DNA of 64,000 nucleotides. Source: Betaproteobacteria bacterium. Lineage in GTDB: Bacteria > Pseudomonadota > Gammaproteobacteria > Burkholderiales > Usitatibacteraceae. The notes below the pieces were generated by a model, which was not told the DNA's origin, ran no database searches, and saw only the letters and a program-made list of their open reading frames with translations. The number at the start of each line of letters is the position of its first letter. The stretch's first letter is position 1. The stretch lies in contig JADJMI010000018.1 of NCBI GenBank assembly GCA_016709665.1, forward strand, positions 8,054 through 72,053, written 5' to 3'. The translations under genes and the position numbers were made by a program. Shown here one piece after another: positions 1 to 9,398 of the stretch.

Positions 1-2
1 AC

Positions 3-278
3 GCGCGCACGAAGCGAGGCGAGCCGCACCCCGACAAGCCACCCCAGGAATTCGAGGCGACGCTCAACCCGGCGTGGTTCGTGTTCCTGGCGGGGGCCGA
101 CTCGATCGTGCAGTTCCGCCACGCGGGCGCCGGCTGGATCTCGGTGGCCATCCCGCCGCCGGAGCGCGCGCACCTCGCGACGATGCTCACGCACCACGCG
201 CTGCTCGCCCCGCCGCCGCCCCAGCCGGCGCAGGCGCCGCCATCCCTCGCGAGCGGAGGGGGCGGGAAGGTCCACTAG
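3..278 (+). CDS. C-terminal end of an unrecognised protein (partial)
   Basis: The frame is open from the left edge and stops at 276-278, so only the last 91 residues are visible. It holds a short well-behaved stretch (LNPAWFVFLAGADSIVQF, then WISVAIPPPERAHL) followed by a proline- and glycine-rich tail. I do not recognise a family. It runs toward the minus-strand glycosyltransferase, and the two stop codons are only about six bases apart. The start and function lie outside the window. Confidence 0.5.
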   Translation, partial: ARTKRGEPHPDKPPQEFEATLNPAWFVFLAGADSIVQFRHAGAGWISVAIPPPERAHLATMLTHHALLAPPPPQPAQAPPSLASGGGGKVH

Positions 279-284
279 GAAGGC

Positions 285-2531
285 CTACCTCGGCCGGAAG
301 GGCTCCACCCGCGGCGGCCACGCGAGCGTGAAGGGCTCGCCCGACAGCGTGAGGTTCGGGTTGTAGTACGGGTCGTACATCAGCTTCGCCATCCAGCGCT
401 CCCGAAGCAGGTCCGCCTCCTTCTGGAAGCGCTTCAACTTCTCCGGCGTGTCCTCGTAGCCGCGCGTGGCGCTCTCGTGGTGGTAGAGCTCCGCGTAGGG
501 CGTGTAGAGGTTGCGGTAGCCCGCCGCGTCGATCTTCAGGCACAGGTCCACGTCGTTGAAGGCGACGGCCAGCTTCTCGTCGAACCCGCCCGCCTTCTCG
601 AACACTTCCCGTCGCATCGCGAGGCAGGCAGCCGTCACGCCCGAGAGCGACTGCAGCAGGTTCGCGCGGCTGAAGTAGCCGTTGTCGCCCTTCGGCTTGC
701 CCAGGTGCGCGTGCGCCGCGAGGCCGGCCACGAGCACGAGGCCCGCATGCTGGATGGTGTCGTTCGGGTACCACAGCTTCGCGCCCACGCCGCCGATCTC
801 CGGACGCAGCGCGTGCGAGACCATCTCGGCGAGCCACTCCGGCGCGATCACCTCGATGTCGTTGTTCATGAAGACGAGGATCGCGCCCTTCGCCTGCTTC
901 GCCGCGTCGTTGTTGAGGCGGGAGAAGTTGAAGGGCTTCGGGTCCTTCAGCAGGCGCACCGTGCCCGCCTTCGCGAGGGCCTCGAAGTAGCGGATGGCGC
1001 CCGGGTCGTCGCTGCCGTTGTCGACGAGAAGGATCTCGCGGTTCGCGTAGGTGGTCTTCGCCTGGATGCTCTCGACGCACTGGCGCACCAGCTTCTCGCC
1101 GTTGCGCGTCGGGATGATGATCGAGGCGAGCGGCGGGTCGTCCGGCAGGCGGTAGCGCACGCGCTGCACGGCGACGGGGACCGTCTCGACGGTCGCGGCG
1201 ACGCCCCGGCGGTCCAGGTGTTCCTGCACGGCCTTTCGCGCGCGTTCGGCGGCGTAGTCCTTCTCGCCCGCGGCCACCGCCGTGCTGCCGACGATCATGC
1301 GCCAGTGATAGAGGATGCGCGGGATGTGGCGGATCTGCCGCGCCTCGATCCGCTCGATGAACCGGAGCGCGAGGTCGTAGTCCTGCGCGCCCTCGAAGCC
1401 CTCGCGGAAGCCGCCGATGTCGCGCACGATGTCGGCGCGGTAGACGCCCAGGTGCGTGATGAGATTGTGGGAAAGGAAGAGGTCCGGGTTCCAGTCGCAC
1501 TTGAAGTAGGCGTTGGTGCGCTCGCCGTCGAAGCCGAGCTTGTCCTCGTCCGAATAGAGGAGCGCGGCGTCCGGGTGCTCGTCGATCTCGCGCGCGACCC
1601 AGTAGAGGGCGTCGGGCGGGATCGTGTCGTCGTGATCGAGGAGCGCGACGTAGACCCCCGTGGCGAGCGCGAGCGCCGTGTTGGAAGCGGCGCTGATGTG
1701 GCCGTTGCGTTCGCGCCACGCCACCTTGATGCGCGGATCCTTCGTGCGGTATTCCTCCACCACCGCGCGCACGTGCGGGGCCGTCGAGGCGTCGTCGGCG
1801 AGGCACAGCTCCCACTTCGGGTACGCCTGGGCGAGCACCGAATCGATCATCGCCCGCAGGGTCGCCTCCGGCGTGTTGTAGAGCGGCGTGATGAAGCTGA
1901 AGGTGATCGGGCGCGCGAAGGCCGCGGAATCGGCGGCCATCGAAGCGAGCTGCTCGGGCGATGCGGTCGAGAACTGCCTCACCCAGTCCGGGTAGGCGCC
2001 GACGCTCGCGCGGGCATGGTTGGTGAGCGCCCAGAAGGCCGATTCCCACAGGGCCTTCGGGCCACGCGAGAAGAGCACCTGCAATCCGAGGCGGAACCAC
2101 ACCCACAGCTGCTTCGGCGAGAGGCGGCCGATCACGCGCGCCATGTCCCGAACCGTGTCGAACCGGCGGTGGTTTCCGGGCAGTTCGTCGATCGACAGGC
2201 CGTCACACGCGAATTCGCAGGGATAGATGCTCGGATCGAAGCGGAAATGGTCGACGCCGTCGGAGATGAGCACCTCGGCGCGGTAGTACTCGCCGTCGTG
2301 CTCGAGCTCCACCGCGCGCGATTCCGCGTAGCCGCCCTTCGGGAAGGGGATGTAGACCCGCGGGCCGGCGAGGCGGCCGCTGCGCTCCACGATGCGCGTG
2401 CGGATCACGTACCAGCCGGGCTTGAGCTTGCCCGTGCCCTTCGGCGGGCGCGCGATGAACGCCGGATCGCTCGATGTGGCGCGCCAGAAGGCGCCTGCCT
2501 GCGACGGGACCCGGACGGGGTCCTTCTTCAT
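285..2531 (-). CDS. Tandem-domain family 2 glycosyltransferase
   Basis: A 748-residue protein with an N-terminal region of about 205 residues and two GT-A family 2 domains. The first (about 210-330) begins FSFITPLYNT and carries LADDAST and ALLDHDD, the nucleotide-sugar and metal-binding signatures. The second (about 465-620) begins SIIIPTRNGEKL and carries LLVDNGSDD and VFMNNDIEV. Twin GT2 proteins of this kind usually add sugars to surface polysaccharide or O-antigen from nucleotide-sugar donors in the cytoplasm. The start at 2531 (MKKDPVRV) is preferred because the 20 codons upstream look non-coding. There is no signal peptide and no clear membrane segment. No other polysaccharide genes are adjacent, so the acceptor is unknown. 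Confidence 0.88.
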   Translation of the reverse strand: MKKDPVRVPSQAGAFWRATSSDPAFIARPPKGTGKLKPGWYVIRTRIVERSGRLAGPRVYIPFPKGGYAESRAVELEHDGEYYRAEVLISDGVDHFRFDPSIYPCEFACDGLSIDELPGNHRRFDTVRDMARVIGRLSPKQLWVWFRLGLQVLFSRGPKALWESAFWALTNHARASVGAYPDWVRQFSTASPEQLASMAADSAAFARPITFSFITPLYNTPEATLRAMIDSVLAQAYPKWELCLADDASTAPHVRAVVEEYRTKDPRIKVAWRERNGHISAASNTALALATGVYVALLDHDDTIPPDALYWVAREIDEHPDAALLYSDEDKLGFDGERTNAYFKCDWNPDLFLSHNLITHLGVYRADIVRDIGGFREGFEGAQDYDLALRFIERIEARQIRHIPRILYHWRMIVGSTAVAAGEKDYAAERARKAVQEHLDRRGVAATVETVPVAVQRVRYRLPDDPPLASIIIPTRNGEKLVRQCVESIQAKTTYANREILLVDNGSDDPGAIRYFEALAKAGTVRLLKDPKPFNFSRLNNDAAKQAKGAILVFMNNDIEVIAPEWLAEMVSHALRPEIGGVGAKLWYPNDTIQHAGLVLVAGLAAHAHLGKPKGDNGYFSRANLLQSLSGVTAACLAMRREVFEKAGGFDEKLAVAFNDVDLCLKIDAAGYRNLYTPYAELYHHESATRGYEDTPEKLKRFQKEADLLRERWMAKLMYDPYYNPNLTLSGEPFTLAWPPRVEPFRPR

Positions 2532-2607
2532 CGGGCGGATCGTGAGGTCGAGACTCAAGGGGTGCGCGGGGCCGGAATTGTTGCAGCGCACATATTACCG
2601 GGCTCCG

Positions 2608-2743
2608 AAGGGGACGCACACATTCAGTTTCGGTGAAGGGGACGCACGCCTTTACCTGTCCTGAAGGTGTGCGTCCCCTTCAGGGGGCCTGAAGGTGTGC
2701 GTCCCCTTCAGGGGGCCTGAAGGTGTGCGTCCCCTTCAGGGGG
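2608..2743. repeat. Cluster of palindromic GC-rich repeats (REP-like)
   Basis: Three tandem copies of a 28-bp unit start at 2661, 2689 and 2717. Each contains CTGAAGGTGTGCGTCCCC followed by TTCAG and GGGGG. Each unit can fold on itself, CTGAAGG against CCTTCAG. Two diverged copies in the opposite orientation lie at 2608-2626 and 2634-2650 (GAAGGGGACGCACAC type). The array ends at the stop codon of the next minus-strand gene. A related cluster lies at 16.6 kb. Repeats of this type are mobilised in many proteobacteria by REP-associated tyrosine transposases; none is visible here. Confidence 0.8.
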
Positions 2744-5332
2744 TTACTGCGCGAAGGCCTCGATGATGCCCACGCCGGTGGTGCCGTTCTTGCCGGAAAC
2801 GATGGCGGTGTAAGCCCCCGGCGGCAGCGTGATGCGGATCACCGCCTCGCGGGTGTCCGCGGGAGCGAAGCCCGAAGCCTGGATAGCCGCCACGTCGGCC
2901 GGAAGGGTTTGCGCCTGCCAGTCGTCGTTGGTCGCGATCGGCGTCGGGCCGTTGAATAGCTGCAGCACCGGGTCCATCAGCGCGTTCGCGATCCCGAAGG
3001 GCACCAGGCTCGGACCCCGTGCGCGCACCGTCACCGTCTGCGGGCTTTCCCCTTGGATGATGAAGCCCCCGATCATCACGTCGCCCCCCGTGAGCACCTG
3101 TCCCCGCGTGGAGATGTTGGCGAGCGGCGCTTCGGGGCGGTCCACCTCGAAGACTTCGACGATTCCAACGCCCGTGACGCCACCCACGCCGGAGACCACC
3201 GCCGTATAGGCACCCGGCGAAAGCGTGACGAGGATCGCCGATTCCAGCGGGCTCGAAGGCGCGAAACCGGAAGCGGTGAGATCCGCGGCGTTGGCGGCCG
3301 TGCCCCAGTCGTCGCTCGTGGCGATCACGGTCGCCCCCGAAAACAGCTGCATCATCGGGTTCGCCAGGGCGTTGGCGATGCCGAAGGGAACGAGCGAAGG
3401 GCCTCGTGCGCGCACCACCACCGTCTTCGGTTGCGACCCGCCGATGATGAACCCGCCGATCAGCACGTCGTTCCCGGTGAGCACCTGCATCCGCGTCGAG
3501 ATGTTCGCGAGGCGTGAGATCGAAGCATTCAGCCTGAACTGCGCCCCCACGCTCTTCGCCGCATCCATCGTCACGTTGCAGGCGCCGGTGCCCGTGCACG
3601 CGCCCGTCCAGCCATCGAAGAACGAACCGGCGACAGGCGTCGCGGCAAGAGCCACCGAGACGCCCGAATCGAAGTCCGCATGGCAAGTCGAGCCGCACGC
3701 GACCCCGGCCGGCGTCGAAACGACCGACCCGCCACCGCCGCCCGCCTTCGAAACCGCAAGCGTGAAAGTCACGCGCGCGAAGGTCGCGGTCACGGCCTTC
3801 GCGGCATCCATCGTGACGGCGCATGTTCCCGTTCCGGCACAACTCCCGCCCGACCATCCCGAGAAGACCGAGCCGGCATCGGCCACGGCGGCTAGCGTGA
3901 CGACGGTTCGCGAGGCGAACTCGGCCTGGCACATTGCGCCGCAGGCGATCTCGCCCGTGCCGGAGTTCACCGTGCCCGTGCCGGTTCCGTCCCGCGTGAC
4001 GGTGAGGGAGAAAGCCAGGGGCGCGGCAATGGCGAACGTGGCCGTGACGCCCTGCGCCTGGCTCATCGTGACGATGCAAGCCCCGGTGCCGGCACACCCC
4101 GCGCCGCTCCAGCCCGCGAAAAGGGACCCCGCCTCCGCCAGCGCCTCGAGCGTGACGGAGGTACCCAGGTCGAAAACGTAGGAGCAGGCGGCCCCGCAAT
4201 CGATGCCGGCAGGTGTCGAGGAGACCGTGCCCGCGCCGTTGCCCGCGCGTGAAAGCGTGAGCGGGAAGGCGATCGGCGCGTCGAGGGCGAACGTGGCCGT
4301 CACGTGGGCGGCGGCGCTCATGGGAACGGTGCAGGTGCCCGTGCCGGCGCAGCCGGCGCCGCTCCAGCCGGTGAAGGTCGAGCCCGCGTCGGCCGTGGCC
4401 GTCAGGGTGATGGGGACATTCGCCGCGAAGGTGCCCCAGCAGGCGGCGCCGCAGGCGATGCCGGCGGGCGCCGAGGTGACGCCGCCCGAACCGGTGCCGC
4501 GACGGTAAACCGACAAGGAGAACGTCGCCGGCGCCTGGGGCAGGAAGGTCGCGCTCACCTGGGTGGCGTTCTCCAACGTCACGGTGCACGACCCCGCGCC
4601 CGTGCACGCGCCGTTCCAGCCGGCGAACGTGGAGCCCGCCGTGGGTGTCGCGATCAGCGTCACCGTCGTACCCGTCCCGAAGTCCGCCGCGCAGGTCGCG
4701 CCGCAATCGATGACCGGCGGGTCCGAGGAGACGGTGCCCGAGCCCGCCCCGTCCTTCGATACCGACAGCGTGGCCGTCGGCAGGGCCATCAGGTCCACGT
4801 GACCGAAGATGCCGATGAGCGGGCACGACTGGGGCATCGTCGCGGGGTGGAGCGTGATCGTGCCCAGCGGGTTGCCGGGCGGCACGTACGAAGGCCCGTT
4901 CGCGGGGAAGGCGAGGTAGGCGGACGCGCCACTCGCCGCGGGGCAGGCCACGTCGCCGCGCACGATCCAGAAGGGCGCCACGGTCGTGTCGGCGTAGTAG
5001 CCCGCGTCACGCATGCTGAGCACCGCGCCATAGGTGCCGGCCGGAACGTCGGCGTACGGCGCGTAGACGGCCTCGATGTCGCAGCCGGCACCGCCCGGGA
5101 ACGTGATCGCGCCGATGACGGGGCCGGTGTGCGTCTCGATGCGCACGAGCGAAGGCGCCGCCGTGGCGGGCTGGACGCAGCCCGTGGTGCTGATGAGTTC
5201 GCCGCGCGTTCCTTCGTAGAGGTTGGCGGCGACCCGGGTCAGGTTTCCGGAGAAAAACGTGGCGGCTACGGCGATGCCGGGGGAGGCGAGGGTGATCGCC
5301 AGGGCGGCGATCGTGGAGCGGAGCATCTGCAT
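2744..5332 (-). CDS. Secreted protein: InlB-like repeats plus twin C-terminal domains
   Basis: An 862-residue protein with a signal peptide (MLRSTIAALAITLASPGIAVAA). A unique domain of about 190 residues is followed by five copies of a ~75-residue repeat with the pattern SVSKDGAGSGTVSSDP, a CG-x(2)-C pair, F-x-GW-x-G and CTVTM, the divergent InlB-like bacterial repeat. The paired cysteines in each repeat suggest disulphides. The last 260 residues are two tandem copies of a domain with the signature ISTR-x(2)-VLTGNDVLIGGFII, RARGPSL, NDDW, GAYTAIV and GVGIVEVFE, shared with seven other proteins in this window. The architecture indicates an exported or surface protein, perhaps adhesive. No enzyme motif is seen. 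Confidence 0.82.
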   Translation of the reverse strand: MQMLRSTIAALAITLASPGIAVAATFFSGNLTRVAANLYEGTRGELISTTGCVQPATAAPSLVRIETHTGPVIGAITFPGGAGCDIEAVYAPYADVPAGTYGAVLSMRDAGYYADTTVAPFWIVRGDVACPAASGASAYLAFPANGPSYVPPGNPLGTITLHPATMPQSCPLIGIFGHVDLMALPTATLSVSKDGAGSGTVSSDPPVIDCGATCAADFGTGTTVTLIATPTAGSTFAGWNGACTGAGSCTVTLENATQVSATFLPQAPATFSLSVYRRGTGSGGVTSAPAGIACGAACWGTFAANVPITLTATADAGSTFTGWSGAGCAGTGTCTVPMSAAAHVTATFALDAPIAFPLTLSRAGNGAGTVSSTPAGIDCGAACSYVFDLGTSVTLEALAEAGSLFAGWSGAGCAGTGACIVTMSQAQGVTATFAIAAPLAFSLTVTRDGTGTGTVNSGTGEIACGAMCQAEFASRTVVTLAAVADAGSVFSGWSGGSCAGTGTCAVTMDAAKAVTATFARVTFTLAVSKAGGGGGSVVSTPAGVACGSTCHADFDSGVSVALAATPVAGSFFDGWTGACTGTGACNVTMDAAKSVGAQFRLNASISRLANISTRMQVLTGNDVLIGGFIIGGSQPKTVVVRARGPSLVPFGIANALANPMMQLFSGATVIATSDDWGTAANAADLTASGFAPSSPLESAILVTLSPGAYTAVVSGVGGVTGVGIVEVFEVDRPEAPLANISTRGQVLTGGDVMIGGFIIQGESPQTVTVRARGPSLVPFGIANALMDPVLQLFNGPTPIATNDDWQAQTLPADVAAIQASGFAPADTREAVIRITLPPGAYTAIVSGKNGTTGVGIIEAFAQ

Positions 5333-5473
5333 TCGGTTCCCGCCGGGCCAGCAACGTCCGGCGGCGATTACCGTTCAAGCTACGCCTCCCGCAATACACC
5401 CAAATGTCGTGGGGATTTCACCCGAAACAGGCGCGGCTCCCCATTCCCGGCCCGCTGGCCCGGAACCTGCCCG

Positions 5474-7240
5474 CTACAGCGCGAACACCTCCACGATGCC
5501 CACGCCCGTCCCGCCATCCGAGCCGGTGACGATGGCCGTATAGGCACCGGGTGGCAGCGTGACGAGGATGGCCGCTTCGAGCGTGTTTCCCGGCGCGAAG
5601 CCGCTCGCCGCGACCGCGGCCTGATTGGTCGCCGACTGCCAGTTGTCGTTCACCGCGATCGCGCTCGCCCCCGCGAAGAGCTGCAGCATCGGGTTGGCGA
5701 GCGGGTTGGCGATGCCGGCGGCCGCGAGCGAGGGGCCGCGCGCGCGGACGAGGACCGTTTGCGGCCGCGTGCCCTGGATGACGAACCCCCCGATCATCAC
5801 GTCGTTGCCCGTGAGCACCTGCCCGCGCGTGGCGATGTTGATGAGCGGCATGTCCAGGCGGTCCACCTCGAAGACCTCGACGATGCCCACGCCCGAGGTG
5901 CCGCCCGCCCCGGCGACGATCGCGGTGTAGGCGCCGGGCGCGAGCGTCGCGAGCACCGCGGATTCCTGCGCGTTCGCCGGCGCGAAGCCCGAGGACTGGA
6001 TGGCCGCCGCGTTGGCCGCCTGGCCCCAGTCGTCGTTCGTCGCGATCACCGTGGCGCCGGAGACGAGCTGCAGCGTGGGGTTGGCGAGCGCGTTCGCGAT
6101 GCCGAAGGGAACCAGCGAGGGGCCGCGCGCGCGCACGACGACCGTCTTGGGCGCGCTGCCGCCGATGATGAAGCCGCCGATCAGCACGTCGTTGCCGGTG
6201 AGCACCTGCATGCGCGTGGAGATGTTCGCGAGGCGCGGGAACGCGGTGGGCGCGGGCACGAGCGCCTGGCCGCTGTTCGCATCCACCTGCATCGCGTCGG
6301 CGTTCACGGCCTCGAAGTTGGCGCCGGCGATGGAGCCGAGCTCGGAGAACACGGCGTCGGGCCAGCTCGCGCTCGAGACGCCCTGGAAGAACCAGTTGCT
6401 GCCGCCGTCCGCGAGGATGAACCCGTACTTCTTGAGCGCCGTGAGGATGACGCGCGTGGGCTGCGAGTAAGGCGTCACGTCGAACGAGGCCTTCAGGCGG
6501 AAGCGCGCGCCCATGGGCGGACGCGCGCCCGAGGTGTTCGTGCCCGAGGCGTGGCGGCCGGGCCAGAGGTACTTCTGGCCGCCGGTGGCCGCGTCGCGTC
6601 CCCAGATCTGCACGGCGGTCATGCGGATGGCGTGGGTGATCTCGCCCGCGACCACTTCCTCCCAGCGCACCAGGCCCGGGAAGATCGGCAGGCCCGCGGC
6701 ATCGGCGGAGGTCCACCCGGCCTGGCGCAGCGGCCCGTTCGTCTTCAGGTCGAATCGCGCCCAGGACGTGGCGCTCCAGTTGGTGCCGCCGTTGACCGGG
6801 AAGGCCTGGTAGAGCTCGTACAGGATGCAGTTGTTGGTCTCGATCACGAGCACGTGGCGGTCCGCGCCCGAGGGGGCGCCCAGGCCGCCTTCCACCGGCG
6901 CGTCGACCGGGATGGGGAAGGGGACGTTGTCGCTTTCGTCGTCGAAGGCCCCCGCGTTCGGGATGATGAGGGACGCCGGATGCGCCCCGTTCACCGTGGC
7001 GAACGGAATGCCGAAGTTGTCGGCCAGGTTGTTGCCCCAGTCCGCGTGCAGCCGCGCGGTGTTGCCGACGGTGGCCACCCAGTCGGTCGAGCGCGGGTGG
7101 ACCGGCAGCGCGTCGATGGGCGTGTTCCAGTGGTTGTCGGCGGGGAAGACCTGGCACCCGCCGACGGTGGGGGGCGCGGCGAGGGCCGGCAGCGCGGCGG
7201 AGGCGAGCGCGAACAGGGCGCAGAAGCGAAGCGGGATCAT
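5474..7240 (-). CDS. Secreted protein of unknown function with twin C-terminal domains
   Basis: A 588-residue protein. The start at 7240 is supported by an AGGAGG ribosome site about 8 bases upstream and a clear signal peptide ending ALPALA-APP. The first ~320 mature residues form a domain I cannot name. It has motifs VFPADNHWNTPID, GIPFATVNG and VLVIETNNCILYELYQ, and ITHAIRMT; this last pair resembles secreted proteins of unknown function that bind or process polysaccharide, but that is inference only. The C-terminal 260 residues are the twin ISTR/RARGPSL domains. It sits in a minus-strand run of four genes with the same C-terminus. Confidence 0.78.
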   Translation of the reverse strand: MIPLRFCALFALASAALPALAAPPTVGGCQVFPADNHWNTPIDALPVHPRSTDWVATVGNTARLHADWGNNLADNFGIPFATVNGAHPASLIIPNAGAFDDESDNVPFPIPVDAPVEGGLGAPSGADRHVLVIETNNCILYELYQAFPVNGGTNWSATSWARFDLKTNGPLRQAGWTSADAAGLPIFPGLVRWEEVVAGEITHAIRMTAVQIWGRDAATGGQKYLWPGRHASGTNTSGARPPMGARFRLKASFDVTPYSQPTRVILTALKKYGFILADGGSNWFFQGVSSASWPDAVFSELGSIAGANFEAVNADAMQVDANSGQALVPAPTAFPRLANISTRMQVLTGNDVLIGGFIIGGSAPKTVVVRARGPSLVPFGIANALANPTLQLVSGATVIATNDDWGQAANAAAIQSSGFAPANAQESAVLATLAPGAYTAIVAGAGGTSGVGIVEVFEVDRLDMPLINIATRGQVLTGNDVMIGGFVIQGTRPQTVLVRARGPSLAAAGIANPLANPMLQLFAGASAIAVNDNWQSATNQAAVAASGFAPGNTLEAAILVTLPPGAYTAIVTGSDGGTGVGIVEVFAL

Positions 7241-7317
7241 GGAGGACTCCTCCTGGATGAACGCCCGATGGTCCGTCGCCGCCGCGAGGGCCGCAAGGGA
7301 ATTTTCGGCGCGGTGGC

Positions 7318-9262
7318 CTACTGCAGGAATATTTCGACGATCGACACGCCGGTCGTGCCGCCCGCGCCCGAGACGACGGCGGTGTACGCGCCAGGGTCCA
7401 GGGTGAGCAGCAGGGCGGACTCCGCCGGGCTCGTCGGCGCGAAGCCTCGCGAGGCGACGGCGCCCGCGCTGTTGTTGCCCGTCTGCCAGTCGTCGTTGGT
7501 CGCGACCAACGACGCGCCGGCGAAAATCGAGAGCGAGGGGTTGGCCAGCGGGTTCGCGATGCCAAAGGGGGCGAGGGAAGGGCCCCGGGCCCGGACGACC
7601 ACCGTCCGCGGCCCCGTGCCCTGGATGATGAAGCCGCCGATCAGCACGTCCGACCCCGAGGCCACGCGGCCCCGCGTGGAAATGTTCAGGAGCGGCACCG
7701 CGGCCGCATCGACCTCGAACACCTCCACGATCGCGACGCCGGTGCCGCCGGCCGCGCCCGAGACCACCACGGTGTAGCCGCCCGGCGGCAGCGTCACGAG
7801 CGCGGCCGATTCGAGCGGGTCCGCCGGCGCGAAGCCCGAGGCCTGGATGGCGGCGGCGTTCGCGGCCTGGCCCCAGTCGTCATTGGAGGCGAGGACCGTC
7901 TGGCCGGTGACGAGTTGCAGGGTCGGGTTCGCGAGCGGGTTGGCGATGCCCTGCGCGGCGAGCGAAGGGCCGCGCGCGCGCACGACGACCGTCTTCGCCT
8001 GCGAGCCGCCGATGATGAAGCCGCCGATCATCACGTCCTCGCCCGTGAGCGATTGCCCGCGCGTCGAGAGGTTGGCGAGCCGCGGCGGGTTCGTCGCGGC
8101 GGGCGTGAGCCGCACGATGCTGCCGCTCGCGATGTTGGCGGCGTAGAGCTCGCCGTTCTCGTCCTCGCCGAAGGTCGAGAGGTTCCCCACGGTCGCCACC
8201 TGCGTGGTCGTCCACGCGCCGCCGGCGCCGGGCTCCGCGGCCCAGACGCGGCCGCTGCCGAAATCGCCGTAGACGTAGAAGCCGGCGAGCCCCGGCACGG
8301 AACCGCCGCGGTAGCGGTAGCCGCCCGTCACCGACACGCCACCGGCCGCGTCGTGCGCGTATTCGAGGATCGGCGGCGTGTGGTTCGCCAGGCTGCAGTT
8401 CGAGGACGGGTTGTGGCAGGCGCTGCCTTCGAAGACGCTCCAGCCGTAATTGCGACCGCCCGGCGTGCCCGCGGGCTGGAAATCGATCTCCTCGCGCGCC
8501 CTGGCCCACGTCGCCGATGAAGTGATCGCCCGTGAGCCGGTCGAAACTGAAGCGCCACGGATTGCGCAGGCCGTAGGCCCAGATCTCGCCGCGCCGGCCC
8601 GCCTGGCCGATGAACGGATTCCCCGCGGGGTTGCCGTAGGGCGGCGTGCCGTTCACGTCGATCCGCAGGATCTTGCCGCGCAGGTCGTTCAGGTTCTGGC
8701 CCGTGGCGAACGGATCGCCCCCGCCGCCGCCGTCGCCCACGCCGATGTACAGGTAGCCGTCCGGTCCGAAGGCGATCTTGCCGCCGTTGTGGTTCGCCTG
8801 TTGCGGATGCGGAATGGTGATCAGGACCGTCGCCGACGCGGTGTCGGCCCGGTCCGGATTCGCCGCCGAGCGCGTGTAGCGCGCGACGACGATCTCGTTG
8901 CCGCCGCCGTCGCCGGCGAGCGCCCGGGTGTAGAAGACGAAGAACTGCCCGTTCGTCGCGAACGCGGGATGGAAGGCGAGCCCCAGCAGGCCCTGCTCGC
9001 CGCCGGTGCGCACCGGGCCGCCGCTGCCGGGGGAGATGTCGAGGAAGGGGGTCGCGACGAGCGCGCCGTTCCTCACGATGCGGATTCGCCCGCCCTGCTC
9101 GACGACGAAGAGCCGCCCGGAAAAATCGTTGGCGTGCACGATCTCCACGGGCGCGGCCAGGCCGGAGACGAACGGCGTGGGCGTGAGCGCGGGCGGCGCG
9201 GCGAGCGCGCAGGAGGCGGCCAGCAGGGCGGCGCCGCAGAACGGGCGGACAAGGCGGGGCAT
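7318..9262 (-). CDS. PQQ-dependent sugar dehydrogenase-like protein (frame broken near 8,497)
   Basis: The start at 9262 gives a signal peptide ending CALAAPPAL, then a glucose/sorbosone dehydrogenase beta-propeller with FVVEQGGRIRIV, GEQGLLGLAFHP, NHNGGKIAFGPDGYLYIG, LRGKILRIDV and YGLRNPWRFSFD. These periplasmic enzymes oxidise sugars with pyrroloquinoline quinone. At about 8,494-8,499 two bases appear to be missing from a GC repeat. Restoring them continues the expected GQGARE-EIDF motif into the second frame, which carries the rest of the propeller (GGYRYRGGSVPGLAGFYVYG) and then twin ISTR/RARGPSL domains. Without correction the protein stops early. Fusion of a sugar dehydrogenase to these twin domains suggests the domains target or anchor different payloads. 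Confidence 0.8.
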
Positions 9263-9398
9263 GGCTTTCCTCGGGATCGGTCGACAGGAAGTACGGCCGA
9301 TTCTAGGCGGCGGATGCCACCGCGCCACGACCGTTCGTCGGATGTCGCCTCCGGGCTACAGGCGGGGCGCCGGGTGACGCGAAAGGCAAGGCGAGGGG

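Noticed and set aside
2661..2743. A CRISPR array
   Set aside because: The 28-bp units abut without spacers, are themselves palindromic, and no cas gene is present.
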